Source: Bacillus xiapuensis
GTDB lineage: Bacteria; Bacillota; Bacilli; Bacillales; Domibacillaceae
Reading direction: 5' to 3'
DNA length: 64,000 nt
NCBI RefSeq assembly: GCF_002797355.1
Contig: NZ_KZ454939.1
Coordinates: 1,087,828-1,151,827, forward strand
The first letter of the stretch is position 1. Each line of letters opens with the position of its first letter. Both the position numbers and the translations under genes were made by a program. Positions 12,012 to 22,671 of this stretch are shown piece after piece. Under the pieces are notes generated by a model that was not told where the DNA came from, made no database searches, and was given only the letters and a program-made list of their open reading frames with translations.

Positions 12012-14413
12012 CTAGTGTCATCGTTGATGTAGCTGCCAGACAGACCGACCGTCCCTTTGATTATCTCATTCCCGGACAATGGTCTGGATTAATCCACCCG
12101 GGCATGCGGGTGATCGTCCCATTTGGCCCGAGACGCGTTCAGGGATTTGTCACAGAGGTGAAGAGCAGCTCCGATGTGAAAAAATTAAAAGAGCTGATCG
12201 AACCGATGGACCTTGTTCCTGTTTTAAACGAGGAGTTATTGGCGCTGGCTGATTGGCTGACCGCCTCCGCTTTATGCTTTAAAATTTCCGCCTATCAAGC
12301 GATGCTGCCGTCCGCGATGAAAGCGAAATATGAAAAAGTATTTCGCAAGCGGAATGATAGGGAGCCGGCCGCTCAAGAGGTGGCTAAGCTTTTTGAAGGA
12401 CAAGCCGAGGTCACATGGGAAACCGCAGCTGAAACAGGCTTATTGCGAGTCTTTCGCCAAGAAGTGAAGGAAGATCGAATAGAGCTCGTCTACAAGGTGA
12501 AGAGTAAAGGCGCAAAGAAAATGATGCGATTGATCAGCTGTTCGGCTTCGCAGGAGGAGATGATCAGCTATCTTCAGCGTCTTGCTCCGAATGCCCGCAA
12601 ACAAAAAAAGGTGCTTGATTATTTATTAAAGACAGAGAAACTTTCGGTGCCGGCAAAAGAGATTATGGAAGCTACAGGGGCCTCCAATCAAACATTAAAG
12701 ACATTGATAAACAAGGGGATACTGAGCGAGACTCATCAGGAAATGTATCGGGATCCCTACGCCCATAGGCAATTTGAAAAAACGGAGCCGCTTCCTTTAA
12801 CAGAGCTGCAGCAAAAGGCTATTGCGCCTATTCTTCAATCAATCGAAGAAAAGAGGCATGACACCTTTCTCTTATATGGGGTCACGGGCAGTGGGAAAAC
12901 CGAAATTTATTTGCAATCGATTCAGCGAGTTCTTGAAGAAGGCAAGGAAGCGATTGTTCTTGTCCCTGAAATTTCATTGACTCCGCAAATGGTTCACCGT
13001 TTTAAAGGGCGGTTTGGCGATGAAGTAGCTGTGCTGCACAGCGGATTATCAGCAGGGGAGAAATATGATGAGTGGCGCAAGATTCAGCGCAAAGAAGTGA
13101 AAGTTGTAGTGGGGGCGCGATCGGCTGTTTTTGCGCCATTTGAAAATTTAGGTATTATTATTATTGATGAAGAGCATGAAACAAGTTATAAGCAGGAAGA
13201 AAATCCGCGTTATCATGCGAGAGAAACGGCAATTCAGCGCGCCCGCTACTATCAGTGCCCGGTGATTTTAGGAAGCGCCACTCCTTCTCTTGAAAGCTTC
13301 GCAAGAGCGCAAAAGGGCGTCTATAAACTTTTGACACTTTCAAGGAGAATGAATGACCAGAAGCTGCCGGAAGTATCCATTGTCGATATGAGAGAGGAGC
13401 TGCGGGCGGGCAATCGCTCCATGTTTTCAAGAGCCTTGTTTGATAAACTGCAAGATAGACTCGAGAAAGGCGAGCAATCGGTGCTGTTTTTAAATAAACG
13501 CGGCCATTCCTCTTTTATTATGTGCCGTGATTGCGGCTACGTTGCCGGCTGTCCTCATTGCGATATTTCCTTGACTTATCATCGCTACAGTCACCGGATG
13601 AAGTGCCACTATTGCGGATTTGAAGAGCCCGTTCCCGTGCGGTGTCCAGAATGCGGAAGCGATTATATCCGCTATTTTGGCACGGGGACACAGAAGGTTG
13701 AGGAAGAGCTTGGCAAGCTGCTTCCGCAAGCGCGGGTGATTCGGATGGATGTCGATACAACGAGCAGAAAAGGGATGCATGAAAAGCTGCTCCAGCAATT
13801 TGGAGAAGGAAAAGCCGATATTTTATTAGGAACGCAAATGATTGCAAAAGGATTGGATTTTCCTAATATTACCTTAGTTGGTGTACTCACGGCGGATACC
13901 ATGCTGCATGTTCCGGACTTTCGCTCTGCGGAGAAGACGTTCCAATTATTGACCCAAGTAAGCGGCCGGGCCGGTCGCCATCAGCTGCTCGGGGAAGTGA
14001 TTATTCAAACCTATACTCCGGAGCATTACAGCATTCAGCTGGCTGGACAGCAGGATTATGATCAATTTTACCAGAGGGAAATGATGATCAGGAAACTGGG
14101 GCATTATCCGCCATTTTATTATTTGGCCCTCGTGACGGTCAGTCATTCTGATGTGATGACCGCTTCATCCGTAACGGAAAAAATTACGCAATACCTTCAA
14201 TCTCATGTTTCTGAAGAAGCGATAATTCTTGGCCCTGTTGCCTCGCCTATTCCCCGGATCAATGATAGATATCGCTACCAATGTTTGATAAAATACAAAC
14301 GGGAACCGAAGCTGAAAGGCTTATTAAAAACCGTCACGGAGCATTATACAAAGCAATATAAGGATAAAGATTTGCAAGTAGCAGTAGATGTGAATCCATA
14401 TATGATGATGTGA
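12002..14413 (+). CDS. priA: Primosomal replication restart helicase PriA
   Basis: 803-residue superfamily 2 DNA helicase that reloads the replisome at stalled forks. The N-terminal 3'-binding domain (ASVIVDVAARQTDRPFDYLIPG) is followed by the helicase core. Walker A GVTGSGKT is at residues 293-300 and the DEEH box at 389-392. A zinc-binding region with paired cysteines lies about residues 507-555 (CRDCGYVAGCPHCD, then CHYCGF and CPECGS). The motif for strand exchange, QVSGRAGR, is near residue 655. It overlaps coaBC by 10 bases. Confidence 0.96.
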   Translation: MQVASVIVDVAARQTDRPFDYLIPGQWSGLIHPGMRVIVPFGPRRVQGFVTEVKSSSDVKKLKELIEPMDLVPVLNEELLALADWLTASALCFKISAYQAMLPSAMKAKYEKVFRKRNDREPAAQEVAKLFEGQAEVTWETAAETGLLRVFRQEVKEDRIELVYKVKSKGAKKMMRLISCSASQEEMISYLQRLAPNARKQKKVLDYLLKTEKLSVPAKEIMEATGASNQTLKTLINKGILSETHQEMYRDPYAHRQFEKTEPLPLTELQQKAIAPILQSIEEKRHDTFLLYGVTGSGKTEIYLQSIQRVLEEGKEAIVLVPEISLTPQMVHRFKGRFGDEVAVLHSGLSAGEKYDEWRKIQRKEVKVVVGARSAVFAPFENLGIIIIDEEHETSYKQEENPRYHARETAIQRARYYQCPVILGSATPSLESFARAQKGVYKLLTLSRRMNDQKLPEVSIVDMREELRAGNRSMFSRALFDKLQDRLEKGEQSVLFLNKRGHSSFIMCRDCGYVAGCPHCDISLTYHRYSHRMKCHYCGFEEPVPVRCPECGSDYIRYFGTGTQKVEEELGKLLPQARVIRMDVDTTSRKGMHEKLLQQFGEGKADILLGTQMIAKGLDFPNITLVGVLTADTMLHVPDFRSAEKTFQLLTQVSGRAGRHQLLGEVIIQTYTPEHYSIQLAGQQDYDQFYQREMMIRKLGHYPPFYYLALVTVSHSDVMTASSVTEKITQYLQSHVSEEAIILGPVASPIPRINDRYRYQCLIKYKREPKLKGLLKTVTEHYTKQYKDKDLQVAVDVNPYMMM

Positions 14414-14453
14414 AAAATTAATCCATCACGAAGCAACGGAGGAGGACTGTTTT

Positions 14454-14939
14454 TTGGCGAAATTACCTATTGTACATTATCCGGCGGATATTCTAGAAAA
14501 AGAATGTGCGCGTGTGAGAGATTTTAATAAAGAACTAAAACAGCTGGTAAAAGATATGTATGAAACGATGATTCAAGCGGACGGGGTTGGACTGGCGGCT
14601 CCGCAAGTCGGCGCTGATCTCCAGGTAGCGGTCGTTGAGACGGATCCTGAAGTGGGCTTTATTACGCTCATCAACCCGGTAATCGTGGAATCTAAAGGAA
14701 AACAAACGGATGTGGAGGGCTGCCTGAGCTTTCCGGGCGTATACGGTTATGTGACTCGCGCCTCCTATATTAAAGTGAAAGCGCAGGATATAAAAGGCCG
14801 TTACTTCTTATTGGAAGCCCAAGACTTTTTGGCGAGAGCGATTCAGCATGAAATCGATCATCTTCACGGGATTTTATTCACGGCAAAGGTAGAAGAGTAT
14901 ATAGAGGAAGAAAAGCTAGAAAAGGAGGGGGCAGAATGA
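14454..14939 (+). CDS. def: Peptide deformylase
   Basis: 161 residues; removes the formyl group from the first methionine of new proteins. All three metal-enzyme motifs are present: GVGLAAPQ (44-51), EGCLS with C90, and HEIDH (132-136), which supply the Cys-His-His metal site. The start is TTG at 14454, eight bases after a strong GGAGGAGGA. It is coupled to fmt by an ATGA overlap, pairing the enzyme that removes formyl with the one that adds it. Confidence 0.96.
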   Translation: MAKLPIVHYPADILEKECARVRDFNKELKQLVKDMYETMIQADGVGLAAPQVGADLQVAVVETDPEVGFITLINPVIVESKGKQTDVEGCLSFPGVYGYVTRASYIKVKAQDIKGRYFLLEAQDFLARAIQHEIDHLHGILFTAKVEEYIEEEKLEKEGAE

Positions 14940-15880
14940 CGAATATTGTATTTATGGGTACGCCCGATTTTTCTGTGCCTGTGCTGCAAAGGCTCATTCA
15001 AGAAGACTACCATATTCAAGCGGTGGTGACGCAGCCGGATCGGCCGGTGGGAAGAAAGCGGGTCATGACGCCTCCGCCGGTCAAAGCCGAAGCAGAAAAA
15101 CATGGAATTTTGGTCTTGCAGCCTGAAAAATTAAGAGAATCAGAGGAACTGCGGCAAATCCTCGCAATGCAGCCTGATATCATCGTAACAGCCGCTTACG
15201 GACAAATTTTGCCAAAGGAGCTGCTGGAGGCTCCCCAATACGGCTGCATTAATGTTCATGCCTCGCTATTGCCGGAACTGAGGGGAGGCGCTCCCATCCA
15301 TTATGCCATTTTACAAGGGAAAGAAAAGACGGGCATTACGATCATGTATATGGCAGAAAAGTTAGATGCGGGGGATATCATTAGTCAAGCGGAGGTTATA
15401 ATAGAAGAAACGGATCATGTGGGCAGCTTGCATGATAAATTAAGTCAAGCCGGTTCGCGGTTATTAGCGGAAACGCTGCCGAAAATTCTTTCAGGAGAAA
15501 TTGATCCGATGAAGCAGGATGATCAGAAGGCCACCTTTGCGGCGAATATTAAAAGGGAGCAGGAAAAGATTGATTGGTCAAAAAACGGTGAAGACATATA
15601 CAACCATATTCGCGGATTACACCCTTGGCCAGTTGCTTACACTGTGCTTGACGGAAAAATATTAAAAGTCTGGTGGGGGGAGAAAGTGCCAAGCAAAGCG
15701 GACGCGGAGCCGGGTACAGTTCTTGCTGTTGAAGAAGACGGATTTATTGTAAGCACAGGAAACAGTACAGCCATTAAAGTGACAGAATTGCAGCCGTCCG
15801 GGAAAAAACGAATGTCCGCTTCCCAGTATTTAAGAGGCGCCGGCTCGGACCTTGCTGCCGGCAAAAAGTTAGGAGAATAA
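14936..15880 (+). CDS. fmt: Methionyl-tRNA formyltransferase
   Basis: 314 residues; formylates initiator Met-tRNA using 10-formyl-tetrahydrofolate. The catalytic N106, H108 and D144 are visible in INVHASLLP and EKLDAGDI, together with the [12 protein letters not shown] folate loop. The C-terminal beta-barrel (from about residue 205) binds tRNA. Its ATG lies in the def stop. Confidence 0.97.
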   Translation: MTNIVFMGTPDFSVPVLQRLIQEDYHIQAVVTQPDRPVGRKRVMTPPPVKAEAEKHGILVLQPEKLRESEELRQILAMQPDIIVTAAYGQILPKELLEAPQYGCINVHASLLPELRGGAPIHYAILQGKEKTGITIMYMAEKLDAGDIISQAEVIIEETDHVGSLHDKLSQAGSRLLAETLPKILSGEIDPMKQDDQKATFAANIKREQEKIDWSKNGEDIYNHIRGLHPWPVAYTVLDGKILKVWWGEKVPSKADAEPGTVLAVEEDGFIVSTGNSTAIKVTELQPSGKKRMSASQYLRGAGSDLAAGKKLGE

Positions 15881-15881
15881 T

Positions 15882-17222
15882 ATGAAACAACGGAAGAAAC
15901 AAGTGCGTGAAATCGTGCTCGACATACTTGAAGCGGTGGATAAGAACCAGTCATACAGCAATCTTTTATTGCATTCAGCCATTGAAAAAAACAGCCTTTC
16001 CGGCCGCGATGCAGCTTTGCTGACCGAGATCACTTATGGAACGATTCAGCGCAAAATGACGCTCGATTATTATCTATCCCCGTTTTTAAAAAAGAAAGTG
16101 GAGCCATGGGTCAGACAATTGCTGCGTCTGTCCCTATATCAAATCGTTTATCTCGATAAAGTGCCTGATAGAGCTGCTATTCATGAAGCAGTGGAAATCG
16201 CCAAAGCAAGAGGCCATAAAGGCATCAGCGGGCTCGTAAATGGCGTGCTCCGTTCCGTGCAGAGAGAGGGGCTGCCGGATATCGGTCAAATCAAGGATGA
16301 CGCAGAGAGAATATCCATTGCAACCAGCCACCCGCTTTGGCTCGTTAAACGCTGGATTGCTCAGTTTGGCTTGGAAAAGACGAAAGAAATGTGCGAAGTG
16401 AACTTAACAGCGCCCGTACAATCTATCCGAGTGAATACCGCCAAGGCTAGCCGTGAAGAAGTCCAGCAGAAGCTTGAGACGGAAGGGTTTGAAGTGGCGG
16501 AAAGTCCCATTATCCCAGAGGCCCTTCATATTATGAAGGGGAATATTGCCCGTTCAACCGTGTATAAAGAGGGACTGGCCACTATTCAGGATGTTAGCTC
16601 CATGCTTGTAGCTTACGCACTCGACCTTGAATCTGGACATATAGTGCTGGATTCCTGTGCCGCTCCAGGAGGAAAAACGACCCACATCGCGGAAAAATTA
16701 GAATCGAGCGGGAAAGTGGTGGCGCTGGATTTGCATGATCACAAAATAAAGCTGATCAATGATAACGCTGAGCGGCTTGGTTTAAATAATATTGAAGCGA
16801 AAGCATTGGATAGCCGTGAAGCAAGGGGATATTTCCAAGCAGAAAGCTTCGATCGGATACTGGTTGATGCTCCATGCTCAGGACTGGGAGTGCTGAGAAG
16901 AAAGCCTGATATTAAATATGCCAAACGAAAAGAGGATCTGAAATCTTTACAGAAGGTGCAATTAGAGATTTTAGCCGCAGTGGCCCCGCTATTGAAAAAG
17001 GGGGGCGTGCTTGTGTACAGTACATGCACAACCGATAGAGAAGAAAACGAGGGAACAGTCCGCGCGTTTCTCTCGCAACAGCGGGACTTTGAGCCGGCTG
17101 AATTGGAAAAGCTGCCTCCATCCATTCAAGCGTTAGCGGATGGCTTTTGGCTGCAAATACTTCCTCAGGACTTTGGCGGAGACGGATTCTTCATCAGCAA
17201 ATTTAGAAAGAAGGTGCAGTAA
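15882..17222 (+). CDS. rsmB: 16S rRNA (cytosine-967-C5) methyltransferase RsmB
   Basis: 446 residues. The N-terminal part (to about 140) is a NusB-like RNA-binding domain; the rest is a Rossmann methyltransferase. The SAM motif is [15 protein letters not shown]. The two cysteines of the m5C mechanism are C332 in DAPCSGLG and C382 in YSTCT. The start ATG 15882 follows AGGAGAATA, two bases after the fmt stop. Its TAA overlaps the rlmN ATG by one base. Confidence 0.96.
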   Translation: MKQRKKQVREIVLDILEAVDKNQSYSNLLLHSAIEKNSLSGRDAALLTEITYGTIQRKMTLDYYLSPFLKKKVEPWVRQLLRLSLYQIVYLDKVPDRAAIHEAVEIAKARGHKGISGLVNGVLRSVQREGLPDIGQIKDDAERISIATSHPLWLVKRWIAQFGLEKTKEMCEVNLTAPVQSIRVNTAKASREEVQQKLETEGFEVAESPIIPEALHIMKGNIARSTVYKEGLATIQDVSSMLVAYALDLESGHIVLDSCAAPGGKTTHIAEKLESSGKVVALDLHDHKIKLINDNAERLGLNNIEAKALDSREARGYFQAESFDRILVDAPCSGLGVLRRKPDIKYAKRKEDLKSLQKVQLEILAAVAPLLKKGGVLVYSTCTTDREENEGTVRAFLSQQRDFEPAELEKLPPSIQALADGFWLQILPQDFGGDGFFISKFRKKVQ

Positions 17223-18313
17223 TGGAACAAACGAAAACAACAAGAGACAAAGCAACCGAACAGCCACATCTGCCTTCCATTTATTCATTGCAGCTGCAGC
17301 AATTAAAGGATTGGCTGCAAGCGCAAAACGAAAAGCCGTTTAGGGCGGAACAAATCTTTGACTGGCTTTATAAAAAGCGGGCAGCCACTTTTGAGGAGAT
17401 GACCAATTTATCAAAAGCGTTAAGAGATAAGCTGGCGGCCCACTTTACCATCACTACGCTCAAAACTCTCGTTCAGCAGGAATCATCAGACGGAACGATT
17501 AAATTCTTGTTTGAACTGCATGACGGCTATTCCATTGAAACAGTATTAATGCGGCATGAATATGGAAATTCTGTCTGTGTTACAACACAAGTAGGCTGTC
17601 GCATCGGATGCACGTTCTGCGCTTCCACTTTAGGAGGGCTCAAACGGCATTTAGAAGCGGGTGAAATCGTTGCTCAGGTTGTCAAAGTGCAACAGGCGCT
17701 CGATCAGACGGAAGAAAGAGTGAGCTCTGTTGTCATAATGGGAATTGGTGAACCATTTGATAATTACGATCAAATGCTCGCTTTTTTAAAAATTATTAAT
17801 CATGACAAGGCATTGAACATCGGAGCGCGCCATATCACCGTGTCGACGAGCGGAATCATTCCGAAGATTTATCAATTCGCTGATGAAAATATGCAAATCA
17901 ATTTCGCCGTTTCTTTACATGCTCCCAACCAAGAGCTTCGCACGAAGTTGATGCCGATCAATAAAGCGTATAAGCTGCCTGCTCTCATGGAAGCCTGCCG
18001 TTATTATGTGGAAAAGACCGGGCGCAGAATCAGCTTCGAATACGGGCTGTTTGGCGGTGAAAACGACACGGTAGAACATGCCGAAGAATTGGCGCGGCTC
18101 ATTAAAGGGTTAAAATGTCACGTCAATTTAATCCCGGTGAATTACGTTCCGGAACGTAACTACGTGCGAACGCCTAAAAAGCAAATTCATGAATTTGAAA
18201 GAGCGCTGAAGAAGCATGGAATTAATGTGACGATTCGTCGGGAACAGGGCCATGATATCGATGCGGCATGTGGACAGCTCCGCGCAAAAGAGCGGACAGA
18301 AGAAACGAGGTGA
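17222..18313 (+). CDS. rlmN: Dual-specificity 23S rRNA/tRNA (adenine-C2) methyltransferase RlmN
   Basis: 363-residue radical SAM enzyme that methylates A2503 of 23S rRNA and A37 of some tRNAs. The iron-sulfur motif C-x3-C-x2-C is C126, C130, C133 ([11 protein letters not shown]). The C-terminal cysteine C350 in DAACGQL is the one expected to carry the methyl group. The SAM-binding GIGEPFDN and SLHAPN segments are visible. Length equals that of the B. subtilis enzyme. Transcription continues into prpC. Confidence 0.96.
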   Translation: MEQTKTTRDKATEQPHLPSIYSLQLQQLKDWLQAQNEKPFRAEQIFDWLYKKRAATFEEMTNLSKALRDKLAAHFTITTLKTLVQQESSDGTIKFLFELHDGYSIETVLMRHEYGNSVCVTTQVGCRIGCTFCASTLGGLKRHLEAGEIVAQVVKVQQALDQTEERVSSVVIMGIGEPFDNYDQMLAFLKIINHDKALNIGARHITVSTSGIIPKIYQFADENMQINFAVSLHAPNQELRTKLMPINKAYKLPALMEACRYYVEKTGRRISFEYGLFGGENDTVEHAEELARLIKGLKCHVNLIPVNYVPERNYVRTPKKQIHEFERALKKHGINVTIRREQGHDIDAACGQLRAKERTEETR

Positions 18314-18319
18314 GTTCAT

Positions 18320-19069
18320 ATGAATTCTGTCTTCCGGACAGATAAAGGCCGAATTCGTACTCATAATGAAGATAATGGCGGGATTTTCTTTAACTCTTCT
18401 TCGGACTGCCTAGCTATTGTAGCTGATGGCATGGGCGGTCACAATGCGGGAGATGTTGCCAGCCAGATCACAATTGAGTCGATGAGGGTCCAATGGCAGC
18501 AGGCCAGTCCTATTGAAGATGCCAGCCATGCGGAGGAATGGTTAAAATCAACGATTAATTTGATTAACGAAAGAATTTTGATGCATTCGCGAGACAATCA
18601 AGAATGCAATGGCATGGGCACAACTTTAGTGACCGCTTTATGCACAAATCGCTTTTGTACCATTGCCAACATTGGTGACAGCCGCTGTTATTTATTTAAC
18701 GAAAACGGCTTTGCACAAGTGACAGAGGATCATTCGCTTGTTAATGAATTGGTGAAGTCAGGCGAGATTACAAAGGAAGAAGCGGAGCACCATCCGCGAA
18801 AAAATGTGCTGACGAGAGCGCTTGGCACGGATGTTCATGTGACGGCAGATTACTACACGATTACATTCGAGCAAGGAAATTATCTGCTGCTTTGCTCGGA
18901 TGGGTTATCGAATAAACTGGCGCGGCAAGATATGCAAGACATTCTGCAGACCGATCTTTCCATAGAGGAAAAAGCTGATTTATTTGTTCAACAGGCAAAT
19001 GAGAACGGCGGGGAAGATAATATTACTCTTGTTATTCTCGAACATTCTGCTGGCCTTGAAAGCGGGTGA
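18320..19069 (+). CDS. prpC: PP2C-family Ser/Thr protein phosphatase PrpC
   Basis: 249 residues; metal-dependent phosphatase that removes phosphate from PrkC and its targets. The PP2C motifs appear in order: RTHNEDN, ADGMGGHNAG, GMGTTLV, GDSRCYL, CSDGLSN, GGEDNITLV. The aspartates in DGMGG and EDN are the metal ligands. It sits directly before the kinase gene, as in other Bacillaceae, an arrangement that balances phosphorylation. Confidence 0.95.
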   Translation: MNSVFRTDKGRIRTHNEDNGGIFFNSSSDCLAIVADGMGGHNAGDVASQITIESMRVQWQQASPIEDASHAEEWLKSTINLINERILMHSRDNQECNGMGTTLVTALCTNRFCTIANIGDSRCYLFNENGFAQVTEDHSLVNELVKSGEITKEEAEHHPRKNVLTRALGTDVHVTADYYTITFEQGNYLLLCSDGLSNKLARQDMQDILQTDLSIEEKADLFVQQANENGGEDNITLVILEHSAGLESG

Positions 19070-19077
19070 GAGAATTT

Positions 19078-21045
19078 ATGTTAATAGGAAAGCGATTAAG
19101 CGGCCGGTATAAAATTATCAAAATGATCGGCGGCGGCGGAATGGCTAATGTTTACTTAGCTAAAGATGTCATTTTGGAAAGGGACGTAGCCATCAAGGTG
19201 TTGCGCTTTGAATTCGCCAATGAAGATGAGTTTATCCGCCGGTTTCAGCGGGAAGCGCAATCAGCTACCAGTCTCGTTCATCCGCATATCGTCAATATAT
19301 ATGATGTGGGAGAAGAAGAAGGCATCAATTATATTGTGATGGAATACGTTGATGGCATGACATTGAAGCAATATATTCATCAGCTTTCTCCAATTTCAGT
19401 GGAAAAGGCACTTGAAATTATGAAGCAGCTTGCATCCGCCATGGCGTTTGCTCATCATAATTCTATCATTCACCGTGACATCAAGCCTCATAATATTTTA
19501 GTAGACCATGATGGAAATGTGAAAATAACCGATTTTGGCATCGCGATGGCATTGAGTGCCACATCCATCACTCAAACCAACGCTGTTCTAGGCTCTGTGC
19601 ACTACATTTCACCAGAGCAGGCTCGGGGCGGAATGGCAACAAAGAAGTCGGATATATATGCGCTTGGCATCGTGATGTTTGAATTGCTGACGGGGCAGCT
19701 CCCGTTTTCAGGAGAATCAGCCGTTTCCATTGCCTTAAAGCATTTGCAGACAGAAACTCCTCCAATGAAACGGTGGAATTCGTCGATTCCGCAAAGTGTG
19801 GAGAATATAGTGCTGAAGGCCACAGCCAAAGATCCGTTTCACCGCTATCAGCATCTTGATGAAATGCTTCAGGATTTATCCACTGCTTTGGATCCTGAGC
19901 GCGTCAATGAGCCGAAATTTATAGTGAATGATGATCAAGAAGAAACGAAACAATTGCCGGTTATCAAGGATAGTGCTAAGCAGATGGACGACCCCCAAAC
20001 CACGATGGTTCATCCGGTTTCTGGCGTGAAACAAGACCGTAAGCCAGAGGGAGCTCCAAAGAAGAAAAAAAAGAAAAAATGGCCTATGATTATTTCAGTT
20101 ATTGCTACGCTTGCCGCTTTATCGATATTAGCTGCCGTATTTATTCCAGGAGTACTGGGTCCAAAAGAGGTCAGCGTCCCGGACGTCAGCGGAAAGAAAT
20201 TAGACGAAGCTGTATCGGAATTAGTGACAAAAGGTTTTGCTATTAACAAAACGTATGAGCAATTCCATGAAGATCTCCCGGAAGGCTCAGTTATTAAAAC
20301 GGATCCGGAAGCCGGCAGAACAGTGAAGGAAAAGGCGAAGATCAATATTTATTTAAGCAAAGGGAAAAAAACATTTACGCTTGAAGATTATCGCGGCCAA
20401 TCATTTAATGAAGTAGAAGAAGAATTGAAAAAGGCCGGATTCAAAACGATTGCAAAAGAAACCGCTTATGATGACAGTGAACCGGGAACAATTATTGAGC
20501 AAAGTCCGGATGCAGAAGAAGAAGTGATTCCGGATGAAACAGATATGGTATTGACCGTTAGCGCCGGTCCGGAGAAAATTCCGCTTATTGATTTAACGGA
20601 TTATAATGAAAAATCGTTAAATGATTATGCGGAGTCTACCGGTCTGGATATTGTGATCAGCAGGGAAGAATATTCCGATACGGTCAGCAAAGGGCTTGTC
20701 ATTTCCCAAACACCGGCAGCAGGAACAAAGCTCGATGCCGGAGACCGGGTGGCAGTGACGGTATCTAAAGGAGCGAAAGAAATACCGCCCAAAACCGTCA
20801 CAAAAGAAATTACCATTCCTTATGAACCTGAAGTCGAAGGGGAAGTGCAGGAAGTGCAGATCTACATTGAGGATATGAATCACAGTATGACGGAGCCGTA
20901 TGAAGTAACGATGATTCAAGGAGAGACGAAAAAAACATTGGAATTAATCATCGCTAAAGGAACAAAAGCCGGCTATAAAGTCATTCGTGATCAGAAGGTC
21001 ATTATGGATGAAACGATTCCATACCCTGATAATAAGGAAGAATAA
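19078..21045 (+). CDS. prkC: Membrane Ser/Thr protein kinase PrkC with PASTA repeats
   Basis: 655 residues, one membrane span. The Hanks-type kinase domain occupies about residues 10-270, with GGGGMANVY, K40 (VAIK), HRDIKPHN (D134) and DFG (D152). A basic stretch at about 329-334 precedes a transmembrane helix at about 335-357. Three extracellular PASTA repeats follow (about 365-435, 436-504, 505-575), then an Ig-like tail. In B. subtilis PrkC senses muropeptides during germination. ATG 19078 gives the family N terminus MLIGKR; a GTG at 19066 would add four residues. An A8 tract at 20065-20072 lies just before the membrane helix. Confidence 0.95.
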   Translation: MLIGKRLSGRYKIIKMIGGGGMANVYLAKDVILERDVAIKVLRFEFANEDEFIRRFQREAQSATSLVHPHIVNIYDVGEEEGINYIVMEYVDGMTLKQYIHQLSPISVEKALEIMKQLASAMAFAHHNSIIHRDIKPHNILVDHDGNVKITDFGIAMALSATSITQTNAVLGSVHYISPEQARGGMATKKSDIYALGIVMFELLTGQLPFSGESAVSIALKHLQTETPPMKRWNSSIPQSVENIVLKATAKDPFHRYQHLDEMLQDLSTALDPERVNEPKFIVNDDQEETKQLPVIKDSAKQMDDPQTTMVHPVSGVKQDRKPEGAPKKKKKKKWPMIISVIATLAALSILAAVFIPGVLGPKEVSVPDVSGKKLDEAVSELVTKGFAINKTYEQFHEDLPEGSVIKTDPEAGRTVKEKAKINIYLSKGKKTFTLEDYRGQSFNEVEEELKKAGFKTIAKETAYDDSEPGTIIEQSPDAEEEVIPDETDMVLTVSAGPEKIPLIDLTDYNEKSLNDYAESTGLDIVISREEYSDTVSKGLVISQTPAAGTKLDAGDRVAVTVSKGAKEIPPKTVTKEITIPYEPEVEGEVQEVQIYIEDMNHSMTEPYEVTMIQGETKKTLELIIAKGTKAGYKVIRDQKVIMDETIPYPDNKEE

Positions 21046-21059
21046 CGAGGAGGAATGTA

Positions 21060-21941
21060 ATGCCAGAAGGAAGAATAGTAAAGGCGTTGAGCGGATTTTA
21101 TTATGTATTAGCCGGAGATCGTCTCATTCAATGCCGCGGCAGAGGGGTTTTTCGCAAACAGAAAGTCTCTCCGCTCGTCGGTGATTATGTGGAGTACCAA
21201 GCTGATAATGATCAGGAAGGATATATACTGGCTATTCATAAGCGAAAGAATGAGCTGATCCGCCCGCCTATTGCCAATGTCGATCAAGCGATTCTCGTTT
21301 TTTCAGCTGTCCGCCCCGATTTCAGTACAGCGCTGCTTGACCGGTTTTTAGTATTAATTGAATCTAAGCATATTCAACCGCTGATTTGCATCACTAAAAT
21401 GGATTTGCTGTCAGAGGAACATAAACAGAATATTCTTCGTTTTGCAGATGAATACCGCTCGTTCGGCTACAAGGTTCTGTTAACATCTACAGCCGACGAA
21501 TCAAGTCTTGATCCGCTGCGGCACTGCTTAGCTCATAAAGTTTCGGTGTTCGCAGGACAGTCGGGAGTAGGGAAATCCTCCTTGCTCAATGCTCTCCGTC
21601 CAGAGCTCTGCTTAAAGACAGATGAAATTTCCGATTCCCTTGGCCGCGGAAAGCATACAACCAGGCATGTGGAATTAATTAGCGCTGAAGGAGGGCTCGT
21701 TGCCGATACGCCTGGATTCAGTTCCTTGGATTTAACAGATATTGAAGGGAACGATCTTCCTTTCTTCTTTCCGGAGATGGTCAGAGTGAGCGGGCAATGT
21801 AAGTTTAGAGGCTGTCTGCATGTAAATGAACCGAAATGCGCAGTCAAGGCTGCGGTGGAACATGAAGAACTGCCTTTGTACCGCTATCAGCATTATTTGC
21901 AATTTATGGAAGAAATTAAAGAGAGAAAGCCGAGGTATTAG
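21060..21941 (+). CDS. rsgA: Ribosome small subunit-dependent GTPase RsgA
   Basis: 293-residue circularly permuted GTPase that checks late 30S subunit assembly. An N-terminal OB fold is followed by the G domain in the order G4 (TKMD), G1 (GQSGVGKS, residues 166-173), G3 (DTPGF). The zinc knuckle ligands are C247, C252, H254 and C260. It follows prkC by 14 bases and precedes rpe by two. Confidence 0.95.
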   Translation: MPEGRIVKALSGFYYVLAGDRLIQCRGRGVFRKQKVSPLVGDYVEYQADNDQEGYILAIHKRKNELIRPPIANVDQAILVFSAVRPDFSTALLDRFLVLIESKHIQPLICITKMDLLSEEHKQNILRFADEYRSFGYKVLLTSTADESSLDPLRHCLAHKVSVFAGQSGVGKSSLLNALRPELCLKTDEISDSLGRGKHTTRHVELISAEGGLVADTPGFSSLDLTDIEGNDLPFFFPEMVRVSGQCKFRGCLHVNEPKCAVKAAVEHEELPLYRYQHYLQFMEEIKERKPRY

Positions 21942-21943
21942 AA

Positions 21944-22603
21944 ATGGTCAAAATTGCACCGTCTATTTTATCTGCTGATTTCTCCCGGCTGGGAGAGGAA
22001 ATTAAAGAGGTTGAAGCGGGTGGAGCTGATATCATTCACGTTGATGTTATGGATGGACATTTTGTTCCGAATATCACGATTGGACCGCTTATTGTGGAAG
22101 CGATCCGTCCGATTACGAAGCTCCCGCTTGATGTGCATTTAATGATTGAAAATCCCGATAAATATATTGAGGCTTTTGCTAAAGCGGGGGCGGATTATAT
22201 CACCGTTCATACAGAAGCTTGTCCGCATCTCCACAGAACGGTTCAATTGATTCGCTCTTATGGGGTGAAACCGGGGGTAGTGGTCAATCCTGCAACCCCT
22301 GCCGCTGTGCTTGACTATATAATAGAAGATATTGATATGGTTCTTCTAATGACGGTCAATCCAGGCTTTGGCGGCCAGTCATTTATTCACTCCGTCGTGC
22401 CAAAAATCCGACAGGTGAAGGAAATAATTGACGCGAAGGGACTGGATGTAGCCATCGAGATTGACGGAGGAGTCAATGCAGAAACGGCGAAAGCTTGCGC
22501 ACAGGCTGGCGCTGATATTTTAGTGGCAGGCTCTGCTATTTATAATAAAGACGATCGCAAGCAGGCAATTGCAGAAATTAGAGCTTCTGCAAGCCTTGTT
22601 TAA
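21944..22603 (+). CDS. rpe: Ribulose-phosphate 3-epimerase
   Basis: 219 residues; interconverts ribulose 5-phosphate and xylulose 5-phosphate in the pentose phosphate pathway. The (beta/alpha)8 barrel shows the metal and catalytic motifs [28 protein letters not shown] and EIDGGV, then the phosphate-binding VAGSAIY. It starts two bases after rsgA. Confidence 0.97.
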   Translation: MVKIAPSILSADFSRLGEEIKEVEAGGADIIHVDVMDGHFVPNITIGPLIVEAIRPITKLPLDVHLMIENPDKYIEAFAKAGADYITVHTEACPHLHRTVQLIRSYGVKPGVVVNPATPAAVLDYIIEDIDMVLLMTVNPGFGGQSFIHSVVPKIRQVKEIIDAKGLDVAIEIDGGVNAETAKACAQAGADILVAGSAIYNKDDRKQAIAEIRASASLV

Positions 22604-22623
22604 CGGTTGAAATTGTGTAAATG

Positions 22624-22654
22624 GAGCTGCCTGCGGGCGCTCTATTTATTTTCT
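22624..22654 (+). terminator. Weak terminator or attenuator between rpe and thiN
   Basis: GAGC (22624-22627) pairs with GCTC (22639-22642), and GCC (22629-22631) with GGC (22636-22638), leaving one bulged T. A T-rich tail, TATTTATTTTC, follows. It is short and imperfect, so probably only partial termination. Confidence 0.35.
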
Positions 22655-22671
22655 GTAAAGGGAGGAGAAAG

